A stretch of DNA of 53,432 nucleotides from Streptococcus sp. (GCF_030825805.1 NZ_JAPJPF010000005.1:1-53432); one strand, 5' to 3'. Shown: positions 9,224 to 17,130, counted from the stretch's first letter. Notes: a model not told the origin generated them from the letters alone. Numbers and translations: made by a program.

Positions 9224-9252
9224 AGTATAGCAAAAATAAATTCGGACTTCAA
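9224..9252 (-). promoter_or_regulatory. hdiR cassette promoter
   Basis: On the minus strand TTGAAG (9247-9252) is separated by exactly 17 bp from TATACT (9224-9229). This SigA-type promoter drives the four-gene translesion cassette. Confidence 0.8.
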
Positions 9253-9331
9253 GAGAAAAGTGAGAGGATTTTTCTTTGGTAACGAAAGGGATTTGCTTCA
9301 GCAGATATCAGATTGGGGAGGGTGGGTGTTT

Positions 9332-9361
9332 TTGTATCTTTTATCCAAATTTTGATATAAT
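9332..9361 (+). promoter_or_regulatory. rsmD promoter with -10 box next to the start codon
   Basis: A perfect extended -10 (TGaTATAAT, box 9356-9361) with a weak TTGTAT at 9332-9337 (18-bp spacer) ends only 7 nt before the rsmD ATG. No ribosome site can be seen, so the transcript should be leaderless or nearly so. Confidence 0.7.
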
Positions 9362-9368
9362 AATCTCT

Positions 9369-9908
9369 ATGAAGATTGTATCAGGTACCTATGGAGGGCG
9401 TCCTCTTAAGACGCTCGAAGGAAAGACAACGAGGCCCACTTCAGATAAAGTGAGAGGGGCTATGTTTAATATGATCGGTCCTTATTTTGATGGGGGGCGG
9501 GTCTTGGATCTATATGCTGGCTCAGGCGGCTTGTCCATCGAAGCGGTATCTCGAGGGATGGAGCAGGCTGTCTTGGTCGAGAAAGACCGCAGAGCCCAAG
9601 GGATTATTGCCAGCAATATCCAAATGACCAAGGAAAGCCACAAGTTTCAATTGCTGAAGATGGAGGCTCACCAAGCACTCAGTCAATTGCAGGGGATCTT
9701 TGACCTTGTTTTCTTAGATCCTCCCTATGCCAAGGAGCAGATCGTAGCCGATATTGAAACCTTGGCTGAACGAGACTTGCTGGGAGAAGAGGTCATGGTC
9801 GTCTGTGAGACGGACAAGGCAGTAGACTTGCCTGAGGAGATTGCTTGTCTAGGAATCTGGAAAGAAAAAATCTACGGAATTAGTAAGGTAACGGTTTATG
9901 TCAGATAA
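9369..9908 (+). CDS. rsmD: 16S rRNA (guanine(966)-N2)-methyltransferase RsmD
   Basis: The enzyme methylates G966 of 16S rRNA on the small subunit using S-adenosylmethionine. The 179-aa form starts MKIVSGTYGGRPLKT, the normal N terminus of the family, which fixes the ATG at 9369; a longer in-frame start at 9276 adds a non-conserved tail and is rejected. The SAM-binding motif is VLDLYAGSGGLSIEA and the catalytic motif is VFLDPPYAKE (NPPY type). It overlaps coaD by 11 bp, a very common rsmD-coaD arrangement in Firmicutes. The -10 box sits 7 nt before the ATG with no Shine-Dalgarno sequence. Confidence 0.96.
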   Translation: MKIVSGTYGGRPLKTLEGKTTRPTSDKVRGAMFNMIGPYFDGGRVLDLYAGSGGLSIEAVSRGMEQAVLVEKDRRAQGIIASNIQMTKESHKFQLLKMEAHQALSQLQGIFDLVFLDPPYAKEQIVADIETLAERDLLGEEVMVVCETDKAVDLPEEIACLGIWKEKIYGISKVTVYVR

Positions 9909-10371
9909 AATCGGGTTATTTACAGGTTCATTTGACCCAATGACCTTGGGACACTTGGATTTGATAGAACGGGCTAGTCGCTTGTTTGATTGCTTGTATG
10001 TAGGCATCTTCTTTAATCATGAGAAGAAGGGCTATTTTACCATTGAGCAAAGGGAAGCTATTGTGACAGAGGCAGTAGCTCATTTACCAAATGTAAGAGT
10101 CATCACCTCAGAGGCAGAGTTGGCTGTAGAAGTGGCTAGACGGTATGGAGTGACGAGCTTGGTTCGAGGCTTGCGAAATAGCCAAGACTTTCTCTATGAA
10201 AGCAATATGGACTACTTCAATCACCAGCTGGCTCCAGAGCTTGAGACCATCTATCTCTGTGCCCAGCCCCAGTACCAGGCCTTGAGCTCGACGAGAATTC
10301 GCGAGTTGCTGACCTTCCAGCAAGATGTCAGTGCCTATGTCCCAGATAGTGTTATAAAGGAGATGAAATAA
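9898..10371 (+). CDS. coaD: Phosphopantetheine adenylyltransferase
   Basis: CoaD transfers AMP from ATP to 4'-phosphopantetheine, making dephospho-CoA in coenzyme A synthesis. The 157-aa length is typical. The nucleotidyltransferase signature is present: GLFTGSFDPMTLGHLDLI with the TxGH motif near residues 16-19, and the C-terminal LSSTRIRELL corresponds to the ISSTxIR motif. Its start overlaps the rsmD stop, and the sepM gene follows after 5 bp, so the three form one transcription unit. Confidence 0.97.
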   Translation: MSDKIGLFTGSFDPMTLGHLDLIERASRLFDCLYVGIFFNHEKKGYFTIEQREAIVTEAVAHLPNVRVITSEAELAVEVARRYGVTSLVRGLRNSQDFLYESNMDYFNHQLAPELETIYLCAQPQYQALSSTRIRELLTFQQDVSAYVPDSVIKEMK

Positions 10372-10376
10372 AAGGA

Positions 10377-11483
10377 ATGAATGAATTTGAGAAACAAAGG
10401 GCTCAGCTACCAGAAAGCCCATTTGAACCTGTGCGCAAAAAAGATAGTGTATGGAGAACCTATCGTTGGCCGATTATTGGGACCTTGCTTTTGATTTTGG
10501 CCTTGCTAGCTTTCTTTGTTCCCCTGCCCTACTATTTGGAAATGCCAGGGAGTTCAGAAGATATTCGCCAAGTGATGCGCGTCAACCAGAAAAATGATGA
10601 AGCATCTGGTTCGTATGATTTTGTCACTGTTGCCGTCAAGCAAGCGACCTTCTCGGATATAGTCTATGCCTGGGTGACTCCTTTTACAGATATCCACTCT
10701 GAACAAGAAATGACTGGTGGCAGTTCCAGTGAGGAATTTTTCCGGATTAATCAATTTTATATGGAGACCTCTCAAAATACTGCCAAATACCAAGGATTAA
10801 AAACTGCTGGAAAAGAGACAGAGATGGAATTCTTAGGTGTTTATGTCATGCAAGTAGCAGAAGACTCTACCTTTAAAGGCGTTCTAAATATTGCGGACAC
10901 GGTTACGGCTGTGAATGACAAAACCTTCAAGAGCTCAAAAGAGCTCATCGAGTATGTTGGTTCCCAAAAAATTGGGGACAAGGTCTCAGTGACCTACACA
11001 GAAGATGGTCAGACCAAGACAGCTGAAGGAAAGATTATTAAGTTGGTCAATGGCAAGAATGGGATTGGGATTAGCTTGATTGACCGGACAGAAGTGAAGA
11101 GTGACGTGCCGATTGAGTTTGCGACAGCTGGCATCGGTGGTCCAAGTGCCGGGATGATGTTTAGTTTGTCCATCTATACCCAAGTAGCGGATCCAGACCT
11201 TCGTCAGGGACGCCATATCGCGGGGACAGGGACCATTAACCATGATGGTACTGTCGGAGACATCGGTGGAGTGGATAAAAAAGTCGTGGCGGCAGATCGC
11301 GCTGGTGCTGAAATCTTCTTTGCCCCTGATAATCCGGTGACAGAGGAAGTTAAAAAGAACAATCCTCATGCCAAGAGCAACTACGATGAAGCGGTAGAAA
11401 CAGCTAAAAAAATTAAGACCAAGATGAAAATTGTCCCTGTCAAAACCTTGCAGGATGCTATTGATTATTTGAAAAAGAATTAA
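10377..11483 (+). CDS. sepM: Membrane PDZ/Lon-type serine protease (SepM/YlbL family)
   Basis: This surface-exposed protease belongs to the family of S. mutans SepM, which trims competence-stimulating peptide outside the cell. One membrane segment (about residues 33-53, IIGTLLLILALLAFFVPLPYY) anchors it, followed by a PDZ domain (about 145-215) and a C-terminal Lon-like peptidase domain. The catalytic Ser257 lies in IGGPSAGMMFSL and the lysine of the dyad in GDIGGVDKKVVAA (Lys302). At 368 aa it has family length. The rsmD-coaD-sepM order is conserved in streptococci. Whether it processes a peptide pheromone in this strain is unknown; no comC is in the window. Confidence 0.92.
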   Translation: MNEFEKQRAQLPESPFEPVRKKDSVWRTYRWPIIGTLLLILALLAFFVPLPYYLEMPGSSEDIRQVMRVNQKNDEASGSYDFVTVAVKQATFSDIVYAWVTPFTDIHSEQEMTGGSSSEEFFRINQFYMETSQNTAKYQGLKTAGKETEMEFLGVYVMQVAEDSTFKGVLNIADTVTAVNDKTFKSSKELIEYVGSQKIGDKVSVTYTEDGQTKTAEGKIIKLVNGKNGIGISLIDRTEVKSDVPIEFATAGIGGPSAGMMFSLSIYTQVADPDLRQGRHIAGTGTINHDGTVGDIGGVDKKVVAADRAGAEIFFAPDNPVTEEVKKNNPHAKSNYDEAVETAKKIKTKMKIVPVKTLQDAIDYLKKN

Positions 11484-11500
11484 AGTAGCTTGCTCGAAAA

Positions 11501-11678
11501 GAGAGTGGGACAGAAATCGGTAATTCGTAAGAATTCGATTTCGTCGTCCCACCTCCGCACAGTTGAGTAGGGCTGTAAAAGCTGATGAAATCAGCGTAGT
11601 AGAGCCCACTCAACCACTGCGTCTTGCTCGACAATCCAAAGACAATATCGAGGCTAGGATTTTTGTCCCAGCCTCGAT
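11501..11678 (+). repeat. Three-hairpin intergenic repeat, copy 1
   Basis: The element begins GAGAGTGGGACAGAAATCGG and contains three stem-loops: an outer GTGGGAC/GTCCCAC hairpin; a middle one in which TTGAGT and GGGCT pair with AGAGCCCACTCAA and enclose GCTGAT/ATCAGC; and a 3' hairpin built on CGAGGCT/AGCCTCG. Bases 11546-11646 are identical, over 101 nt, to copy 2 at 40730-40830. It fills most of the 314-bp gap between sepM and ccdA and has no credible coding content. Confidence 0.9.
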
Positions 11679-11730
11679 GTTGGTAGATAGGGATATTCAT
11701 CTCCCAATTAAATTCGAGTTTTTGCATATC

Positions 11731-11760
11731 AATCTCTCTATTTTTAGAGAGATTTTTTCT
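11731..11760 (+). terminator. Intrinsic terminator before ccdA
   Basis: A perfect 10-bp stem AATCTCTCTA/TAGAGAGATT with a TTTT loop is followed by a T-rich tail. It separates the sepM unit and the repeat element from the ccdA operon. A TATACT box follows directly at 11762-11767 and is the likely ccdA -10, although its -35 is weak. Confidence 0.85.
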
Positions 11761-11796
11761 TTATACTAGTGTCAGAAAGTAAGGGAGGTAGTTGAA

Positions 11797-12507
11797 ATGA
11801 TTGAAAATAGCTTATTTTCCATTTCAGTATTCTTAGCGGGGATTCTATCTTTTTTCTCTCCGTGTATTTTACCGTTGATGCCAGTCTATGTAGGGATTTT
11901 ATTAGATTCTGAGCATGAAAAAACGGTGCGTATTTTTGGAAGAGATATTTCTTGGTATGGTTTGGTCAAGACCCTCTGTTTTATTGCTGGTCTATCAACC
12001 GTATTTCTCATCCTAGGTTATGGTGCGGGTGCCCTGGGTCAGGTACTCTACGCTCCCTGGTTCCGTTACCTACTAGGAGGGATTGTCATCTTATTGGGAA
12101 TCCATCAGATGGGCCTCATCAATCTTCAGCAACTCCAAAAACAAAAGAGTATCCAACTGAAGAAGGACGAAAAACGCAACGAATTCTTCAATGCCTTTCT
12201 AATTGGAGTGACCTTTAGTTTTGGCTGGACTCCTTGTGTCGGACCTGTACTGAGCTCCGTTTTAGCGATTGCGGCTTCTGGAGGAAATGGTGCTCTACAA
12301 GGAGCGCTCTTAATGCTGGTTTACACCTTGGGCTTAGCTCTTCCCTTCCTACTATTGGCCCTGGCTTCAGGCTGGGTCTTGCAACGCTTTGCCAAACTCA
12401 AGCCTCATATGGGGACCTTGAAAAAAATCGGTGGTGCTCTCATCGTCTTGATGGGCATCTTGCTCATGCTGGGCAATCTCAACAGCCTAGCATCCCTGTT
12501 TCACTAA
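11797..12507 (+). CDS. ccdA: CcdA-type thiol-disulfide transmembrane reductant carrier
   Basis: CcdA carries reducing equivalents from cytoplasmic thioredoxin across the membrane to extracytoplasmic thioredoxin-like proteins. The 236-aa protein has about six membrane segments and the two conserved intramembrane cysteines in FFSPCILPLMPVY (residue 27) and GWTPCVGPVLSS. GGGAGG precedes the ATG. It is the first gene of an operon with a Met-rich lipoprotein, a thioredoxin-like lipoprotein and MsrAB, the same logic as the pneumococcal CcdA1-Etrx1-MsrAB2 system, so its job here is to keep the surface thioredoxin reduced. Confidence 0.95.
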   Translation: MIENSLFSISVFLAGILSFFSPCILPLMPVYVGILLDSEHEKTVRIFGRDISWYGLVKTLCFIAGLSTVFLILGYGAGALGQVLYAPWFRYLLGGIVILLGIHQMGLINLQQLQKQKSIQLKKDEKRNEFFNAFLIGVTFSFGWTPCVGPVLSSVLAIAASGGNGALQGALLMLVYTLGLALPFLLLALASGWVLQRFAKLKPHMGTLKKIGGALIVLMGILLMLGNLNSLASLFH

Positions 12508-12533
12508 TCTTGAATGATTAAAGGAGAAAAATC

Positions 12534-12839
12534 ATGAAAAAAATTCTTGCACTTACTATTGCTACACTTAGCATTGTCACTTTAGCAGCTTGTTCTGGAA
12601 AAAAATCTGATTCAGATATGAAAAAAACGGACGATAGTAGTATGATGAAAAAGGACGATATGAAGGATTCGTCCATGTCCGATGATAAAATGAAAAAAGA
12701 CGATATGAAAGATTCATCTATGATGTCTGATAGCAGTTCTGAAATGAAAGACGACATGAAAGAAGATAAGATGAAATCGAGCGATTCAGAGATGAAGGAC
12801 GACATGAGTGACTCATCTGACATGAAATCAGACCAATAA
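12534..12839 (+). CDS. Methionine-rich low-complexity lipoprotein
   Basis: The 101-aa product has a classic lipoprotein signal (MKKILALTIATLSIVTLAAC) with the lipobox cysteine at residue 20. The mature part is made almost only of Asp, Lys, Ser, Met and Glu, with 15 methionines in about 82 residues and no other large hydrophobic residue, so it should be disordered on the cell surface. The 11-residue unit MKKDDMKDSSM occurs twice (starting at bases 12645 and 12690); the copies differ by four synonymous changes and no amino-acid change. It lies between ccdA and the thioredoxin-like gene, 26 bp after ccdA with its own AAAGGAG site. Proposed roles are an oxidant-scavenging substrate regenerated by MsrAB, or a metal (copper) binder; neither is demonstrated. 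Family not recognised. Confidence 0.85.
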   Translation: MKKILALTIATLSIVTLAACSGKKSDSDMKKTDDSSMMKKDDMKDSSMSDDKMKKDDMKDSSMMSDSSSEMKDDMKEDKMKSSDSEMKDDMSDSSDMKSDQ

Positions 12840-12904
12840 AGGACAATAAGAAGAGGAGGTCGTCTGCTTGGGCGACTTTCTCCCAATTTAGAGAGGAGGA
12901 AGAC

Positions 12905-13465
12905 ATGAAAAAAATGGCCTTAATAGTGACAGGACTTTTCTGTGTAGGATTGTTAGGGGCCTGCTCCGGCCAGGGGATGGAGTCATCCAATAAAAGCGAG
13001 ACTAAGCAGACAGCCAAAACGGGAGGTTCAGAGCAAGCTGGCAAGAAGGTTCTGGATTTTAGCCTGCAAGGAGTAGACGGCAAGACCTACCGCTTATCAG
13101 ATTACAAAGGGAAGAAAGTCTATCTCAAGTTTTGGGCTTCCTGGTGCTCAATCTGTCTTTCAACATTAGGCGACACAAATGATTTAGCAAAGGCAGAGGA
13201 AGGTAAAGATTATGTAGTTCTAACTGTTGTCGCTCCGACATTTAATGGGGAAAAATCAGCCGATGACTTTAAAAATTGGTACCAGGCTTTGGACTACAAA
13301 GATTTCCCAGTCTTGATGGATAGTAAGGGCGACTTGCTCAAAGAGTACGGGATTCGCTCTTATCCATCTGCTCTCTTTATTGCGAGCGATGGAACTCTCG
13401 CCAAGACCCACATCGGCTATATGAGTAAGGAAGACATCGTCCAGACTCTAAAAGAGATGAAGTAA
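12905..13465 (+). CDS. Extracytoplasmic thioredoxin-like lipoprotein (Etrx/TlpA type)
   Basis: This lipoprotein (lipobox LLGAC, cysteine 20) carries a TlpA-like thioredoxin domain from about residue 48, with the redox-active motif WASWCSICLSTL (CxxC) and the cis-proline region RSYPSALFI. It should take electrons from CcdA and pass them to the surface MsrAB. A linker rich in Ser/Lys/Gly separates the anchor from the domain. The gene starts at ATG 12905 with GAGAGGAGG upstream and is followed 12 bp later by msrAB, so it is cotranscribed. In pneumococcus the homologous Etrx1 does this job; the symbol is left blank because paralogues exist. Confidence 0.93.
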   Translation: MKKMALIVTGLFCVGLLGACSGQGMESSNKSETKQTAKTGGSEQAGKKVLDFSLQGVDGKTYRLSDYKGKKVYLKFWASWCSICLSTLGDTNDLAKAEEGKDYVVLTVVAPTFNGEKSADDFKNWYQALDYKDFPVLMDSKGDLLKEYGIRSYPSALFIASDGTLAKTHIGYMSKEDIVQTLKEMK

Positions 13466-13477
13466 GGAGGACATGAA

Positions 13478-14599
13478 ATGGAAACAAAATGGAAACTCAT
13501 TTCCGTTCTTTTAGTGGGCCTGCTTTGTTTTGGACTCTTTTTCCTTGTCAAAGGATCCATAGCCTTGGATACATCAGATGCGACGACTGAGCAGATCAAA
13601 AAAGCGTCCATGAGTCAGACACCCGTAGCAAACAAAAAGAAGGAAGAAAAAGTCAATCCGGAAGACCAACGAGAAATCTATCTAGCTGGTGGTTGCTTCT
13701 GGGGTGTGGAAGAGTATTTTTCCCGTGTTCCAGGCGTCATTGATGCCGAATCAGGTTATGCCAATGGAAAAGGGGATACCACCAAGTATGAACTGGTCAA
13801 CCAAACAGGGCATGCCGAAACGGTACACATCACCTATAATGTCAAGAAGGTTTCCTTGAAAGAACTGCTTCTACACTATTTCCGAATTATTGATCCAACA
13901 TCAAAAAACCGTCAGGGAAATGATCAGGGAAGTCAATATCGGACAGGAGTTTATTACACCGATCAAGCAGATTTGCCAACCATAAACCAAGTATTTGAAG
14001 AAGTGGCGAAGAAATATGATAAGCCTTTGGCTGTAGAAAAAGAAGAACTTGCTAATTATATCAAGGCAGAAGACTACCATCAGGACTATCTACAGAAACA
14101 TCCGAATGGCTATTGTCACATTGATGTGAATCAAGCTTCTTATCCAGTTATTGACGCTAGTCGCTATCCAAAACCAAGCGATGAAGAGATTAAGAAGAAG
14201 TTATCGCCCGAAGAATATGCAGTGACGCAAGAAAATGATACAGAGCGTGCTTTTTCTAACCGCTATTGGGATAAGTTTGAAGCGGGCATCTATGTGGATG
14301 TCGTAACAGGAGAGCCCCTCTTCTCCTCAAAAGATAAATTTGATTCCGGTTGTGGTTGGCCAAGCTTTAGCCGGCCGATCAGTCCCGATGTGGCAACCTA
14401 CAAGGAAGATAAGAGTTTCAATATGACTCGGACAGAGGTTCGGAGTCGAGTAGGAAATTCCCATCTAGGCCACGTCTTTACTGATGGACCTAAGGAAAAA
14501 GGTGGCCTTCGCTACTGCATCAATAGTTTGTCAATTAAATTCATTCCTAAAGCAGAGATGGCAGAAAAGGGCTACAGCTATTTGTTGGACTATGTCTGA
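13478..14599 (+). CDS. msrAB: Membrane-anchored peptide methionine sulfoxide reductase MsrAB
   Basis: The fusion repairs oxidised methionine in proteins: MsrA reduces the S-sulfoxide and MsrB the R-sulfoxide. An N-terminal membrane anchor (residues 7-27, [19 protein letters not shown]) places it outside the membrane, followed by a charged linker. The MsrA domain starts near residue 65 with catalytic Cys73 in [11 protein letters not shown]. The MsrB domain (about 230-373) has [12 protein letters not shown] and the catalytic Cys347 in LRYCINSLS; the two zinc CxxC pairs of some MsrBs are absent. It is the last gene of the ccdA operon, and the Met-rich lipoprotein two genes upstream is an obvious candidate substrate. 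Confidence 0.96.
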   Translation: METKWKLISVLLVGLLCFGLFFLVKGSIALDTSDATTEQIKKASMSQTPVANKKKEEKVNPEDQREIYLAGGCFWGVEEYFSRVPGVIDAESGYANGKGDTTKYELVNQTGHAETVHITYNVKKVSLKELLLHYFRIIDPTSKNRQGNDQGSQYRTGVYYTDQADLPTINQVFEEVAKKYDKPLAVEKEELANYIKAEDYHQDYLQKHPNGYCHIDVNQASYPVIDASRYPKPSDEEIKKKLSPEEYAVTQENDTERAFSNRYWDKFEAGIYVDVVTGEPLFSSKDKFDSGCGWPSFSRPISPDVATYKEDKSFNMTRTEVRSRVGNSHLGHVFTDGPKEKGGLRYCINSLSIKFIPKAEMAEKGYSYLLDYV

Positions 14600-14618
14600 G
14601 ACTTTTTGCGACCTACTT

Positions 14619-14627
14619 TGATATAAT
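14619..14627 (+). promoter_or_regulatory. Extended -10 promoter of the two-component system
   Basis: TGaTATAAT (-10 box 14622-14627) lies just after the msrAB stop and 30 bp before the regulator start. No good -35 is visible, as is usual for extended -10 promoters. Confidence 0.6.
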
Positions 14628-14657
14628 GAGTATAACAAGGATAAGTAGGTGAAACAC

Positions 14658-15392
14658 ATGTATTCAATCATGATTGTAGAAGACGAAGAGCTGGTTCGGC
14701 AGGGACTTACTTCTCTAGTGAATTATGAACAGTTTGGGATGAAAGTCATTGACCAAGCGGAGAATGGGCGAATAGCTTGGGAAAAATTTCAAGCACAACC
14801 GGCTGATCTTCTCTTGACTGATATCAATATGCCACAGTTGAATGGCTTAGATTTGGCCCAACTGGTCCGAGAGAAAGCTCCGTCCTGCCATATCATCTTT
14901 CTAACAGGCTATGATGATTTTGAGTTTGCTCGGAAAGCCATTCGACTCGGAGCAGATGACTATCTCCTCAAGCCCTTTTCAAAAGCAGATATTGAAGAGA
15001 TGCTGGGGAAAGTCAAGAATAAGCTAGACGAGGAAGGAAAGATAGCCCAGGTTGAAACCTTGGTGGATCAGGGGCATTCGACAGAGTTGGAAGAGGCTAT
15101 TCATTCCCGCTTAGCAGATTCCCGATTAACCCTCAAGGACTTGGCTCTTCAACTGGGTTTTAGTCCCTCTTATCTGAGCGTCCTAATCAAGAAAACATTG
15201 GGACTTCCTTTTCAAGAATACTTGATCCAAGAACGGATGAAGAAGGCCAAACTTTTACTCTTGACGACTGATCTCAAGATTTATGAAATTGCAGACCAGG
15301 TTGGCTTTGAGGATATGAACTATTTTTCTCAACGCTTTAAACAAGTAGTCGGTGTAACCCCAAGACAATACAAAAAAGGAGAGTATGAATGA
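14658..15392 (+). CDS. AraC-type response regulator (YesN-like, TCS09/ZmpR-like)
   Basis: The regulator has an N-terminal receiver domain with acidic pocket VEDEE, phospho-acceptor Asp55 in LLTDINMPQLNG and the Lys of LLKPFSKAD, and a C-terminal AraC-family helix-turn-helix pair (LTLKDLALQLGFSPSYLSV and IYEIADQVGFEDMNYFSQRF). ATG 14658 is preferred over the in-frame GTG at 14649 because TAGGTG sits about 8 nt before it. It overlaps the kinase gene by 4 bp. In pneumococcus the equivalent genes follow the same msrAB cluster and are called TCS09 or ZmpRS, so orthology is likely. Target genes are not evident here. Confidence 0.93.
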   Translation: MYSIMIVEDEELVRQGLTSLVNYEQFGMKVIDQAENGRIAWEKFQAQPADLLLTDINMPQLNGLDLAQLVREKAPSCHIIFLTGYDDFEFARKAIRLGADDYLLKPFSKADIEEMLGKVKNKLDEEGKIAQVETLVDQGHSTELEEAIHSRLADSRLTLKDLALQLGFSPSYLSVLIKKTLGLPFQEYLIQERMKKAKLLLLTTDLKIYEIADQVGFEDMNYFSQRFKQVVGVTPRQYKKGEYE

Positions 15393-17101
15393 AACGATAC
15401 CCTTTGCTGATTCAGCTGATTGTTTATGTATTTGTCTTCATTCTCTTGCTCTTGGGTTTAGTCGGTAGTCTATACTATCAAACTAGCTCAGCAACCATTG
15501 GCCAACTGACGGAGCGAACAACCCGCAATAGTATCGACCAGAGTAGTCAGTTTATCACCTCCTATCTAAAAAAATTGAAGCAGACCACCTCGGTCCTCAG
15601 TAAAGAAGAGAGTATTCGTCAGTTTGCTCAAGACAAGGAGGTGAGCCCAGAAGCCGTTCAAAGTCTGATGCGAACCATTATTGAGACAGACCCAGATCTG
15701 GTTTCGGCTGTCTTAGTAACTAAGGATGGACGCCTTGTTGCTACGGATTCTCAAATTAGCATGCAGACCTCATCGGATATGATGAACGAAAGCTGGTATC
15801 AGGAGGCTATCAAGAAGAGGGCCATCCCTGTCTTGACGCCAGCCCGAAAGGAATCCTTGTCTTCAGAGAAGGACAAGTGGGTGATTTCTATCACCCAGGA
15901 AGTGGTGGATGCTTCTGGTCAAAATCTAGGAGTTTTGCGCTTAGATATTGGCTATCAGAGCCTAGAAGCTTATCTGGATCATCTCCAACTGGGCAAAAAA
16001 GGCTTTAGTTTCATCATCAATCAGAAGCATGAATTTGTCTACCATCCTAAAAAGACAGTCTATTCTTCCAGTCAGGAAATGCAGGCCATGCAACCCTATA
16101 TTGCTGTCAAGGATGGCTATGCCCAAAAGGGGCAGAACTTTGTCTACCAAATTGCTATACCAGAGAGTGATTGGACCTTAATTGGAGTGGCTTCTCTGGA
16201 AGGTCTACAGATGCTTCAGTCGCAAATGCTCTACTCCTTTATAGGTTTAGGAACTCTCGTCCTCATCATGTGCTGGGTGGGAATCTGGTTCATTCTGCGC
16301 TTGTGGATCAAACCCCTACAAGATTTGCAGGCCGTCATTCTGAAAATAGGAGCGGGTGATTCCCACTTGCGGGCGACTACCAAGGGATCGCCTGAATTGG
16401 TAGATCTTGCTCAAGCCTTCAACCGTATGTTGGATCAAATTGAAAACCTTATGCAATTGGTTAAAGAAGAGGAACAAAATGCACGACGCTATGAACTGCG
16501 AGCTCTTTCAGCCCAGATTAATCCTCATTTCCTCTATAATACCTTGGATACCATTGTCTGGATGGCTGAGTTTAATGATGGTCAGCGCGTGGTTGACCTG
16601 ACTAAGTCCCTAGCCAAATATTTCCGCCTTGCTCTCAATCAAGGACAAGAACAAATTAGTCTTCAGGATGAAATAGACCATGTGCGCCAGTATCTCTTCA
16701 TTCAGAAACAACGCTATGGGGATAAGTTGAATTATGAAATTTTAGAAGAGGGAAGGTTGGGAGACTATCAGCTTCCTAAACTGGTCCTACAACCCTTAGT
16801 GGAGAATGCCATCTATCATGGCATCAAGGAGATGGATCGGCCGGGCATGATACGAGTCACTTCGGAAATCAAAGAAGAACAAGTGGTCCTGACGATTTAT
16901 GATAATGGACGAGGCTTTGCCTTGTCTGAGTCGACAGACCAAACCCTTCTTCGACTAGGAGGTGTTGGTTTGAAAAATGTGGATCAACGCTTGCGGCTAC
17001 AGTTTGGGGCTAGCTATCATATGCAGATTGATTCTAAGGCTAATAGCTATACGAAAATCACTCTTTATTTGCCCCTCACATCACGTGATGAACATTCATA
17101 G
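15389..17101 (+). CDS. YesM-like sensor histidine kinase (TCS09/ZmpS-like)
   Basis: The 570-aa membrane kinase has a first membrane helix (about residues 8-30), an extracellular dCache-like sensor (35-275), a second helix (about 280-303), a HAMP linker (302-355), and a His_kinase domain with phospho-acceptor His380 in INPHFLYNTLDTIVW. The HATPase domain shows N box PLVENAIYHGI, G1 DNGRGF and GGVGLKNVDQRL. Family members sense small extracellular ligands such as sugars or cell-wall components; the ligand here is unknown. It is translated from an ATG overlapping the regulator stop (ATGA) and ends at a strong terminator. Confidence 0.94.
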   Translation: MKRYPLLIQLIVYVFVFILLLLGLVGSLYYQTSSATIGQLTERTTRNSIDQSSQFITSYLKKLKQTTSVLSKEESIRQFAQDKEVSPEAVQSLMRTIIETDPDLVSAVLVTKDGRLVATDSQISMQTSSDMMNESWYQEAIKKRAIPVLTPARKESLSSEKDKWVISITQEVVDASGQNLGVLRLDIGYQSLEAYLDHLQLGKKGFSFIINQKHEFVYHPKKTVYSSSQEMQAMQPYIAVKDGYAQKGQNFVYQIAIPESDWTLIGVASLEGLQMLQSQMLYSFIGLGTLVLIMCWVGIWFILRLWIKPLQDLQAVILKIGAGDSHLRATTKGSPELVDLAQAFNRMLDQIENLMQLVKEEEQNARRYELRALSAQINPHFLYNTLDTIVWMAEFNDGQRVVDLTKSLAKYFRLALNQGQEQISLQDEIDHVRQYLFIQKQRYGDKLNYEILEEGRLGDYQLPKLVLQPLVENAIYHGIKEMDRPGMIRVTSEIKEEQVVLTIYDNGRGFALSESTDQTLLRLGGVGLKNVDQRLRLQFGASYHMQIDSKANSYTKITLYLPLTSRDEHS

Positions 17102-17130
17102 AGACAAAGGTCACCCTCTTTGTCTCTTTT
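17100..17130 (+). terminator. Intrinsic terminator after the sensor kinase
   Basis: A 10-bp stem AGAGACAAAG/CTTTGTCTCT with an 8-nt loop is followed directly by a run of T. It overlaps the last base of the kinase stop codon. Confidence 0.9.

Noticed and set aside
9187..9252. Extended N terminus of hdiR
   Set aside because: It would be translated from the promoter/operator region; AGGAGA points to ATG 9186.
9276..9368. Extended N terminus of rsmD
   Set aside because: The added residues (Cys/Gly/Phe-rich) are not part of the RsmD family, and they would place the start upstream of the clear -10 box.
10986..11609. 207-aa minus-strand ORF over sepM and the repeat
   Set aside because: Antisense to the Lon/PDZ domains of sepM; Cys/His/Asn composition is that of a shadow frame.
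11501..11678. Repeat element as a CRISPR array or IS remnant
   Set aside because: There are no regularly spaced short repeats, no transposase fragments and no terminal inverted repeats of IS type with target duplications visible.
11458..11727. Minus- and plus-strand ORFs inside the intergenic repeat (also 11563-11769)
   Set aside because: They are produced by the repeat's hairpins, have no ribosome sites and no protein-like conservation at codon positions; the core is identical at all positions, as for noncoding DNA.
12645..12722. Tandem DNA repeat from recent slippage in the Met-rich gene
   Set aside because: The two 33-bp units differ at four silent sites and no replacement site, so they are not a fresh slippage product.
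12518..12886. 122-aa minus-strand ORF opposite the Met-rich lipoprotein gene
   Set aside because: It is the mirror of a low-complexity coding sequence (Ser/Phe/Ile-rich antisense of Met/Asp/Lys codons) and has no ribosome site or promoter of its own.
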